Below are positions 37,901 through 44,319 of a stretch of DNA of 64,000 bases, in pieces. The notes below the pieces were generated by a model. The model searched no databases and was not told where the DNA came from. It saw only the letters and a program-made list of their open reading frames with translations. The stretch is from Sarcocystis neurona (Eukaryota; Apicomplexa; Conoidasida; Eucoccidiorida; Sarcocystidae): contig KL647326.1 of assembly GCA_000727475.1 (NCBI GenBank), forward strand, positions 434,001 to 498,000, written 5' to 3'. The position numbers and the translations under genes were made by a program. Within the stretch, counting starts at the first letter, position 1. Every line of letters starts with the position of its first letter.

Positions 37901-40900
37901 NNNNNNNNNNNNNNNNNNNNNNNNNNNNNNNNNNNNNNNNNNNNNNNNNNNNNNNNNNNNNNNNNNNNNNNNNNNNNNNNNNNNNNNAGATGTCAAGACA
38001 GATGATATTTATATATTTAAGTGTGGACGGATATGAACGTATAGAGATGAAGCGCGCGCCAGAAATCAGCACAGTTGTACACGTATATATAGATATATAC
38101 AGCACTCTATATACACATGTTGACCCGTATATCATATATATGTTATACGGAGAAGCTACAGTAACTCTGCATCCGCAGACGTGTATACCTGCACTCACAC
38201 ACACACACATATCGAAATATGCGACTGTATATACACACATATATATATCTAGGCGTGCAGGAACACATATATATTTATGTATACAGACACGCATGTATTT
38301 ACGCGTCCAGGAGACTCTCTCTATATATATTTCTGGGGGGGTCCACGCGAATATATACGTATGTGGGAGTGCAGGGGTGCGCCTCTAAATTTTTGCTGTT
38401 TTTTGTTTGAGAAACCGGAAGCAATGCGGAGACGCCACGAGGACGATTTCCCCCCCCCCCCCGTGTATGAGGGGCCGGTCTGCGGCGGCGTGCAGCGTGC
38501 GTGGGTGCGCGTACCCCTTTTCTCGCGACGTCCTCGTCGCACAGGTAGGAGGTGACTTTCCGCTGTTGTCGGCGAACCGCGAAAGTGGAGAGTTTCTTCT
38601 TTTCCTCTCCCTTTTCATCCTCCTCCATCTTCTCTTCGTCCTTCGCATGCGACGCTTCTTCCTGCTGTTCGTCGCCGCCTGCAGGGGACACATCCGCGAA
38701 GGCGATACGCTTCCGCAAGCTGCTGCTCCTGCGTCGCTGGAGAACCTCTCCGCCGCCCGTGCCCTCTCCGCTGTTCTCCTTCTGCTGCCACTTCCCTTCT
38801 TCCTCCTCCTGCTTCTTCTTCCCCTCGTCTTCCTCCCCCCCCTGCCTCTGCTGCTGCTGCTTCTGACTCTCCACCTGCTGTCGTTGCTGCTGTTCTTCCG
38901 CGTCCTGCTGCTGCTGCTTTTCCTCTGCCTCCTGCTGCCGGCCGCTCCTCGGCTGCTGCTGCTGTGCTGCGGGGAACGCTCCTGCGGCTGCTGCTGCGGC
39001 TTCCTCCTCTTCTTCCTGCCGCTGCTGCTGCATATGTCTGGACACCGACGCTTCGTCGGCGAGCCGGAACAGCAGCCCCACGCCCATGCGCAGTCGCTGC
39101 GACGGCGGAATGAAATTGCGCTTCCCGCGGATCATGAAAGAACCGGTTCTGCATGCACGCGCACCCACCACAACAGCGCGACAGCAGAAGAACGACGTGA
39201 CACAGGAGAACAGCAGAAAAGCACCGGGACGCAGAAGCACGGCAGAGAGCGGAGAACAGCAGGAAAACAGGGGCACGACCCCACGAGCGCCGCAGCGGCA
39301 GCACCGACAGCAGCAGCAGAGCAGCACAACCCAAAACGTACAACCCTTCGCGCGCATTGCCTGCAGACCAGCGTCCCCGGCTTTTCGACAAGGAAATTTC
39401 TACGACGGATTCTTCAGCAAAACCCTCTTCAACACATATACACACACCTACGCACAAGCAGATGGTCAACACACATATATATCTGGGCAGGCGACTGCTT
39501 GCATGCGGCTCTTCGTCACGCCGCTGTTGTTGCATGCAGCTCGAGGGTCCGTAGACCCATGGAGGAGCGCGGTGCAACAAACACGCGCCTCACGGAGATT
39601 CCTGCTGCAGTCCTCTTAACCCCCCCCCCCCTCCACCCGCATACGCGCACAACACCGCATGCAGCTGCTGCACACACGCAGGCCCAGAGCGAGACAGAGA
39701 GGGAGGGACATGCACGTGGGAGTCTCACGCGTAGTGCATGCATGCGCCTACACACACAGAGACACACACCTGCACATGTGTGATTGTGGTCGGGCAGGTA
39801 TTTGCGAGCGCCTCCTCTTCTTTTTGTGAATTGGGGGTCACACAGGGTGAAGAGTATCGTTTGCATGCACTTTTCTGCATGCGACCTAGGCCTCCTGGGC
39901 GCACGCATGCGCGTGTAAACACACACACAGAGACAGGGCGGTGCATGCGTATTTTTTGCATGCAACTTACGAGAGGTATAGTCCAGAGGGCGCACTCTTT
40001 GAGACTTGGTGGCCGTAGACCCACCAGGCAGCCGCATGCGTTTTCGTAGTCCACGCGCTGCTGTGGGCCGCTGCGAATTCCCCGCACTGCTGCAGCGTTG
40101 TCATTGGCACGGGGAGCTGCTGCTGCTGTGTCTCTGCGCCGCTTGATCTCTGCTGTTGTTGCTGTCCTGCCCTCCTTTCTTCTTCTTTTCCTGCTCTACG
40201 AGTGCGTTCTGCCTCTTCCTTCTCTTTCTCCTCCTCTTCCCGCTTTGATCTCCCCCCTCCTGCGGCAGCACCCTTCTGTCTCGACCCTCTCTGTTCTTCT
40301 CCATTTTGCTGCTGCTGCTGCTGTTGCCCCGGTCTCTGGCCCTGCACCGTCTCCGCTGCTGCGCGCTGCGAGACCCCCTGCCGCTTCTCGTGCTCCTCTT
40401 CCCGCTGCCGCTCCTCCTCCACAGGGGAGGTGGGAGGAGGAGGAGACGCTTTGATATTCTTGATAATACACGTGGCGGCGCCATGGACGTCTGCATGCAC
40501 GTAGATATCGTCGCTGTGAAGATATCGGCGGTACAGCATTTCATTCTGTTGCGCGTCCCTTCCCGCAAGGACGAGGTAGCCATCGCTGCTAATAAACCAG
40601 AAGAACTTCTCGAACCAGAATGTCTTCCGGACGCGCTGCAGCAGCTGCTGCTGCTGAGAAAGCTGCAGACGTTGCTGCTGCATGCTCTGCTTCGCCTTGC
40701 GACTCGCCGCGGCCAACGCCACTGCTGCACCTGCTGCAGTCCGTGCTGCCTTCGCTTGCAGCTGCTTTGCGCGCTGATACAGCAGCTCCACGTTCTTGTA
40801 CGCCGACAGAGTCACATCCGTTGGCACGACGACCAACACAGAGCCCTCTTCGTAGTAGCAGTCTTCTGCCGCTTCCTTCCTTTCCCTCTCCTCTCCTCCT

Positions 40901-43900
40901 TCTCCTGCTGCCGGGAGCTCCTCTGCTGTCGGTGCTGCTGTTGTCCCTTCCTTCGCCGAAAAAGAAGAAGCAGCAGCAGGACCACCACCTGTGACGGGAG
41001 ACCGCTGCTGCTGCTCCTGTTGTGGCAGCTGCTCCTGTTGTGGCAGCTGCTCCTGTTGTGGCTGCTGCTGCTTCTCCTGTGACTGCTGCTGCTGCTCGCC
41101 TGTCTCTGCCGCTGCTTCCTCTGCTCCTCCTCCTCCTGCTGTCGGCGCTCCTCCCCAGTCTTCTTCTTCCTCCTCTTCTGCTCTGCTGCTGAGAGGCCGA
41201 GGACTCGCAGCAGCAGCAGGCGCCTGGAGCAGCAGGAGCGCGCGGTGCTGCTCGAGCTTCAACCCGTATATATGCATCGCCAGTGGATGGGCTGCCTTCT
41301 GCTGCATGCGAAAATGTTGCTGCAGCTCCTGCCAATCGACGCCAGTGGCGAGAGCAGCACGTACCAGCTGGATGCACTGCTCAGCCAGGACGGCGTTGTT
41401 TTCTAGTGCTGCCGCATGCAGCCGCAGCGTGGCTGCTTCATCCAGGAGCTGCTGCATGCGCTGCTGCTGATCCCCGCGAATCTTCTCTACTCGCCCCACT
41501 GCTGCTGCTGCTGCGGCTGCCTCCTGCTTCTCCTCGCGCTGCACTGCAGCAGAAGAGAAGAAGTCGTCCAGGCACCTGCTCACGCTCCCGAACGCCAACA
41601 GCACGCGAGTTCCTGCTGCTATCTTCCCGTGCACCTCTTCTATTGCTGCTGCTGCTGCCAGCCCGACGCCTCTTCCTTCTCCTGCATCTTGGCCGCGTGC
41701 AGACACAGACGAAGACGAAGAACTCATGCTGCCGCGCTCAAACGAGCCTCCTGCTGCTCCTCCGTCCCCCTCCACCTGCTGCTCCTGCCTGGTTGCAGTT
41801 GCGTCAGCTTCTGCTGTTGCTGCTGCTCCTGCTGCTGCTGCGGCCGCGGCCTGTTCACTCAGGCGCTGCTGCAGCTCTGTCGGCGCGCACAGTATCGGCA
41901 GCCCTCGGTGCTGGTGCAGCAGCACGGGAGTGAACTCTTCGTAGTCGTACATCGCCTGAGACAACGCAGACGCTTCCTCTTCCTTCTCTCCTTGCTGCTG
42001 CTGCTGCTCCCCCTCCACCACCTGTTTCTGCGCTGGCCTTCTTGTGGCGACAATCCATCCCTGAATCGGCAAAGACGGCAGAGGCTCTTGCCGCACTGCT
42101 GCAGGCAGCTGCTCCTCTCCGCCTTCGCCTAGATAGTCTCCTGCTGCCGACACAGAACGCAGCTGCATGCAACACATCACCGCCACCCCACACACACTCC
42201 AACATATTTACACATAAATCCACTTGCTTGGAGATCCGCAGGGAGAGGGGGAAAGTCACATACCTGCGCACCTGAAGGTCGATACGTATATATATAGACA
42301 GAAATATATACACGCAAGTACGCATGGATCTACGTATGTATACATACACACAGGCATGTGTATACAGGAGAATATACCGGGTTATACGCAATTTATATGT
42401 ATATATATGTGTAATGTTGAAGGCAGAGGTGGAAGGATGAGGAGATGTGAACACGTGTGCCTTCTTGTGTTCATACACATGCAGCAACAGCAGCAGCTGC
42501 CCAACGCAACAGCACACGGAGAGTCGGAAAACTACCGCACAACATGCGTGTTGTCCAGCTGCAGCAGCCAGAGCAGTGGTGCAGCGGCAATAGCCAGCAG
42601 GAGTGGCAGTGCCAGCGACAGCAGGAGCAGCAGTGGCAGCGGTTCCGAGAGCAGCAGCACCAGCTGTGGGTGGGGGCAGCAGCAGTGGCAGCGGCACCGA
42701 GAACAGCAGCAGCAGTGGCAGCGAGAGCAGCTGCAGCAGCAGTGGAAGCGGCAGCGAAAGCAGCGGCAGCAGCAGCACTGGCAGCGAGGAGCAGTGGCAG
42801 CGGCAGCGAGAGCACCAGCAGCCCTGGCAGCGACAGCAGCAGGAGCGGCAGCGCGACAAGAGCAGTCGCGTACCACCCGTAGACATTCGAGTACGGCGCG
42901 GTACATGAGCGGAACGAGTTCTGCGACGTTGTCATGCGTCAGCTTTTTGGTCGCGCTGCTGCTGTTTTTGCTGCTCCTGCTGCTGCCCTTTGCTCCGTTT
43001 CCTGTTGCTCCTCCTTTTGCTTCTCCTTTTCTTGCTGCTGCGCCCTCTGCTGTTGTTGCTGCCGGCTCTGCTGCTGCTGCTGCTGTGGGTTCTGCTGCAG
43101 CAGCAACAGCAAGTGTGTGGGCCGCCAGAGACGGATTTACGAAAGGCACGAGACGGTTAAGCGCCTGTGACAACGAGATGCTGACGCTGCTGTCTGCTCC
43201 TGCTGCTCGACTGCTGGTGGCGCTGCTGTGGCCGCCGCCGTCTTGGCTGCTGCTGGTGCTGCTGGTTCCTGCGGCGGCTCCGCCCTTTTTCTGCTGCTGC
43301 TGCTGTTGCTGCAGGACGCGGTACTGCTTCTTGCGATCGCTCGCCTGCTGCGCCTCTGCGAGCACTTGCTGGAGCTGTTGCTGCAGCAGCTCGGGAGACA
43401 GCAGCGCAGGGGCTACTCCGTTCCGCAGCAGCGTCGCAGCAGAAGGAATTTTGCGGTAGTACTCCTTCACTGCGACTCTGACGCCTTGTCCTCCTGCCCC
43501 TCCTGCAGCAGCAGGCGAAGCAGCCGCAGGAGGAGATGCAGCCGCAGCAGCAGCAGTACTCTCCTCTCCGTCCCCACTGCCCCGTTCGCTCCCCGCAGCA
43601 GCCGTGTGGGGCGGCGGCGTGGCAGGAGCAGCGGCGTGAACTGGCAGCACATGAGGACGCAAGATCGCGTGGATAAGATAGTTTCGATCCGTCAGAATGA
43701 GGTTGCCTGCCACATACAGCTCGACGATAAGGAAGAAGGTGGCCTCGCCCTGGCCGAACTGAAGCAGCAGCGAGCGGTCCGCCCCCTGCTGCTGTATGTC
43801 CTCTAGACGCTTCGTCCGCAGAGACTTTCGCAAACGCATGCAGAAGGGAGACGGCAGCGCACCCTTCTCCTTCTTCCACTGCGTCTCGTAGAAGCGGAAC

Positions 43901-44319
43901 CCCGCATGCAGAAAGATAAAATGTTTCTCTCCCTCTCGCCCCACAAATTTTAACACGTAGCTCGTGCTGCTGCCTGCGCTGTTGCCGCTCCTCTTGCAGG
44001 GACCACTGCCTCCACCTGCCGCTGTGCCTGCAGCACCTGCCGCGCCGCTGCTGTAGTCGTACACGTTCCCCAGCCGCAACCCCAGCAGCACCGGCCGCAG
44101 CGAACTTACCAGCGCCCGCACATCCACCGCGGAAACACGCTGCTTCAGCGCCAACGGAGGAGGGGCTGCTGCTGCTGCTCCTTTCTCGCCAGTTGCTGGC
44201 GCTGCTGCGGCACCAGCGCTGCCTCCTGGGTGTTCCTGCCGCGGTGTCAGCGATTCTTCACATGGAGTTGCTGCTGCAGCGGCAGCACCACCGCCCTCTT
44301 CAGCTGCTGCTGCCGGCAT
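19860..44319 (-). CDS. NEMF: NEMF/Rqc2/Tae2-family ribosome quality control protein (14 exons)
   Basis: NEMF (yeast Rqc2/Tae2) binds 60S subunits carrying stalled peptidyl-tRNA, helps recruit the Listerin ligase and adds C-terminal tails to the stalled chain. Fourteen exons give 7,956 bases, 2,652 codons, all phases agreeing: 44319-42874, 42162-39971, 39148-38515, 35966-35571, 33217-32855, 31927-31868, 30928-30526, 28624-28091, 27429-27137, 25850-25682, 24386-23350, 22977-22780, 21966-21868, 19991-19860. In order: NFACT-N (residues about 58-480), a Gln/Glu-rich coiled-coil part, NFACT-R (WFEKFFWFISSDGYLVLAGR; WWVYGHQVSKSAPSG), a very long acidic low-complexity linker, the KKSKLQKIKKKY basic motif, and NFACT-C (PEDALLCAVPVVAP; KVEIAPGHMKKGKAG). 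Asp66 and Asp181-Arg182 match the yeast D9 and D98/R99 positions needed for tailing. Human NEMF is 1,076 residues, so the protein is about 2.5 times the usual length. Linker exons 4-10 rest on splice sites and phase. The last exon is uncertain. Confidence 0.93.
20230..21250. repeat. TATA/TCTC minisatellite in NEMF intron 13
   Basis: From about 20720 to 21240 a unit of roughly 57-60 bases is repeated at least seven times: a TATATA run, CCATGTATATAGAC, then TTTCTCCTCCTCTCTCTG. The plus strand is pyrimidine-rich, so the transcript is purine-rich. Upstream is ordinary microsatellite. Confidence 0.8.
21868..21966 (-). CDS. NEMF: NEMF exon 13: first half of NFACT-C
   Basis: The acceptor GCTTTGCTGCAG precedes 21966 and the donor GTAAGC follows 21868. 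Thirty-three codons read EQCKEVQLLTAAPFPEDALL and CAVPVVAPISALA, matching human [24 protein letters not shown]. Phase 0. Confidence 0.95.
21970..22140. repeat. CAG tract at the NEMF intron 12 acceptor (CUG in transcript)
   Basis: The plus strand is CAG/GCAGCAG up to within a few bases of the 3' splice site at 21966. It is the inverted partner of the CTG tract at 22370-22690 in the same intron. Confidence 0.85.
22370..22690. repeat. CTG tract in the donor half of NEMF intron 12
   Basis: The plus strand is CTG-rich, so the transcript carries CAG in the 5' half of the 813-base intron. Ser/Gln frames seen on minus here are read-through. Confidence 0.8.
22780..22977 (-). CDS. NEMF: NEMF exon 12
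   Basis: The acceptor GTTGCCTGCAG precedes 22977 and the donor GTACGT follows 22780. The 66 residues are Ala/Gln-rich, then AREIQQLLQRERQEEGLCPA, which fits the conserved helix ahead of NFACT-C in relatives. Phase 0 at both ends. Confidence 0.85.
23350..24386 (-). CDS. NEMF: NEMF exon 11: acidic region and KKSKLQKIKKKY motif
   Basis: The acceptor TCTTTTGGCGCAG precedes 24386 and the donor GTAAGTGTA follows 23350. It opens HRSEDDTTTVETRRSSS, runs through long Glu tracts, then RKRFISAAERRRLKKQH (human: RRHLSAKERREMKKKK), an Ala/Gly block, and RGKKSKLQKIKKKYAEQSEE, matching human [20 protein letters not shown]. This ties the upstream linker exons to the C-terminus. Confidence 0.93.
24400..24560. 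repeat. CAG-rich acceptor-side tract of NEMF intron 10
   Basis: The plus strand carries repeated GCAGCA and CAGCAG, which read as CUG in the transcript just before exon 11. Confidence 0.7.
24830..25660. repeat. TATA/CATA microsatellite in NEMF intron 10
   Basis: ATATACATA, ACACATAGA and TATATATAT runs fill most of this intron. No exon signal. Confidence 0.75.
25682..25850 (-). CDS. NEMF: NEMF exon 10: linker
   Basis: A textbook acceptor CTTCGTCTTCCCAG precedes 25850. The frame reads VRRLSIKEERELARSRSADR, then GFSADDVPTAKQLLSLQQHF and SIFS. The donor G/GTGCGC at 25682 is weaker but gives phase 1, as exon 11 requires. Confidence 0.74.
26400..27080. repeat. NEMF intron 9: microsatellite then CAG tract
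   Basis: TATACATA runs at 26400-26640 are followed by a CAG/GCAGCA tract at 26880-27080, close to the donor at 27136. Frames across it are not supported. Confidence 0.7.
27137..27429 (-). CDS. NEMF: NEMF exon 9: linker
   Basis: The acceptor is ATTCAATAG after a T-rich tract; the donor is CAC/GTGATC. It reads EVHEWSLFGRDWAGAAAYGE, an Ala/Val-rich stretch, then RRRSGFTDETLPTPRELLSH and acidic FSDEEEE. GTACGC six bases later is an alternative donor with the same phase. Confidence 0.7.
27490..27960. repeat. Microsatellite in NEMF intron 8
   Basis: TATAGATGTATACA-type runs with many GATA steps. No coding signal. Confidence 0.75.
28091..28624 (-). CDS. NEMF: NEMF exon 8: Gly/Ala/Ser-rich linker
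   Basis: The acceptor TCTCTGTTTGCAG precedes 28624 and the strong donor GTAAGAAAG follows 28091. It encodes low-complexity Gly/Ala/Ser/Glu with a more ordered end, SMGSGKIIGRRLSVDEGPPP. RRLS is a possible basophilic kinase site (inference). Phase 1 in and out. Confidence 0.72.
28640..30180. repeat. NEMF intron 7: pyrimidine-rich tract with diverged repeats, then microsatellite
   Basis: At 29090-29420 a pattern GCGTGTCTACTTCTTC...ACC is loosely repeated four to five times at about 60-90 bases. At 29820-30160 a (TA)n/(CA)n microsatellite includes a roughly 150-base near-duplication around 29880 and 30040. No exon is supported. Confidence 0.6.
30526..30928 (-). CDS. NEMF: NEMF exon 7: acidic linker
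   Basis: The acceptor TTGGTGGTGCAG precedes 30928 and the donor GTAAGC follows 30526. It starts HVDFDELPPEVIPRHDSDSP, continues with dense Glu/Asp, includes RWRILTRKGTGWIRFRDIQQ, then Glu/Gln/Lys. Acidic inserts at this place are also seen in human NEMF. Phase 0 in, 1 out. Confidence 0.78.
31690..31850. repeat. CAG tract directly after the NEMF exon 6 donor
   Basis: The plus strand is CAGCAG-rich, reading CUG in the transcript on the donor side of intron 6. Together with the next tract it leaves micro-exon 6 enclosed by CUG on both sides. Confidence 0.75.
31868..31927 (-). CDS. NEMF: NEMF exon 6: 20-codon micro-exon
   Basis: A 60-base exon lies between an acceptor GTTGCTGCCGCAG and a consensus donor GTAAGTT. 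It encodes CHVKFSPDPPKVVEKHIADL. It has no repeat bias although CAG tracts flank it on both sides. Phase 0 in and out, so skipping it would not break the frame. Confidence 0.72.
31935..32240. repeat. CAG tract upstream of NEMF exon 6
   Basis: The plus strand is GCAGCAG-rich, reading CUG in the transcript up to the acceptor at 31927. Confidence 0.75.
32320..32640. repeat. Short-unit repeat in NEMF intron 5
   Basis: A unit of about 60-70 bases containing CATCTATAC..ACCTGTATC and a TATA run recurs at about 32325, 32390, 32455, 32510 and 32580. Confidence 0.7.
32855..33217 (-). CDS. NEMF: NEMF exon 5: Gln/Arg-rich linker
   Basis: The acceptor GGCCGCGCAG precedes 33217 and the donor GTACGT follows 32855. 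The 121 residues start EVLEMRIGVRREQGRAEEQR, then a Gln block, then LEQELLHRQYSAETHQLLMI and SLSKTKVSEE. An acceptor 17 bases upstream would break the phase. Phase 0 at both ends. Confidence 0.72.
33230..33920. repeat. CAG and ACAC tracts upstream of NEMF exon 5
   Basis: CAGCAG runs at 33240-33270, 33330-33420, 33530-33590 and 33740-33910 flank an (AC)n run at 33360-33390. All read as CUG or GUGU in the transcript on the acceptor side of intron 4. Confidence 0.7.
34050..35560. repeat. NEMF intron 4 body: CTG tract, microsatellite, palindrome copies
   Basis: Plus-strand CTG at 34070-34440 and 35380-35560 (CAG in the transcript) flanks a microsatellite at 34780-35020. Two copies of GTGTACGTACA(C/T) lie at about 35231 and 35334. 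Confidence 0.65.
35571..35966 (-). CDS. NEMF: NEMF exon 4: Gln-rich coiled-coil linker
   Basis: The acceptor AATCTGTGCAG precedes 35966 and the strong donor GTAAGAAAC follows 35571. It encodes 132 residues: GLQALRDVVESRRSS, then a heptad-like Gln/Leu/Arg stretch (ELLRQLQLQQERQRQLQEQL) and an Ala/Gln end. Assignment to NEMF rests on strand, phase 0 at both ends and position inside the gene. Confidence 0.72.
36600..38390. repeat. TATA/CATA microsatellite around the assembly gap (NEMF intron 3)
   Basis: Continuous TATATA, CATACA and TACATA runs on both sides of the N block. The repeat explains why assembly failed here. Frames drawn across the gap are meaningless. Confidence 0.85.
37234..37987. 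other. Assembly gap, 754 N
   Basis: The block is entirely N. It sits inside intron 3 of the NEMF model, so coding sequence is probably not lost, though a small extra exon in the gap cannot be excluded. Confidence 0.99.
38515..39148 (-). CDS. NEMF: NEMF exon 3: end of NFACT-R and acidic tail
   Basis: The acceptor GCATGCAG precedes 39148; the split Ser codon joins LYLS to TGSFMIRGKRNFIPPS, matching human YLTTGSFMIRGKKNFLPPS. GVGLLFRLADEASVSRH follows (human: GFSFLFKVDESCVWRH), then a Gln/Glu/Lys-rich tail. The 3' end is less sure: GTACGC at 38514 keeps phase 0 and was chosen, with GTGCGA at about 38550 as the main alternative. Confidence 0.9.
39165..39335. repeat. CAG-rich tract upstream of NEMF exon 3
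   Basis: The plus strand carries ACAGCAG and GCAGCAC runs, reading CUG in the transcript close to the acceptor at 39148. Confidence 0.65.
39971..42162 (-). CDS. NEMF: NEMF exon 2: middle region and start of NFACT-R
   Basis: The acceptor TTGCATGCAG precedes 42162 and the donor GTAAGT follows 39971. The product includes MYDYEEFTPVLLHQH (human: LTYEEFHPFLFSQH), a Gln/Glu-rich coiled-coil region with VPTDVTLSAYKNVELLYQRA, then FEKFFWFISSDGYLVLAGRD, DDIYVHADVHGAATCIIKN and WWVYGHQVSKSAPSGLYL. A Gln/Glu/Arg-rich insert splits NFACT-R just after IKASPPPPTSP. Phase 0 in, 2 out. Confidence 0.95.
42270..42870. repeat. NEMF intron 1: microsatellite plus long CAG/GGCAGC tract
   Basis: TATACA runs at 42280-42420 are followed at 42540-42870 by a plus-strand repeat of CAGCAG, AGTGGCAGC and GAGCAG units that begins within a few bases of the exon 1 donor. 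In the transcript this is donor-side CUG, opposite to the CAG-first arrangement of other introns. Confidence 0.85.
42874..44319 (-). CDS. NEMF: NEMF exon 1: NFACT-N domain
   Basis: The exon starts at an ATG 57 residues before LALKQRVSAVDVRAL, the counterpart of the human N-terminus MKSRFSTIDLRA. It carries LGLRLGNVYDYS, FIFLHAGFRFYETQW, MRLRKSLRTKRLEDI and GADRSLLLQFG...IVELYVAGNLILTDRNY. Ala/Ser/Gly inserts interrupt the domain. The end is LTHDNVAELVPLMYRAVLEC before a GTACGC donor; CGG/GTGGTA three bases earlier is an alternative. No stop is seen closely upstream, so a further 5' start is possible. Confidence 0.93.

Noticed and set aside
36908..38388. Open frames spanning the N block
   Set aside because: They are artefacts of undefined bases and lie inside an intron.
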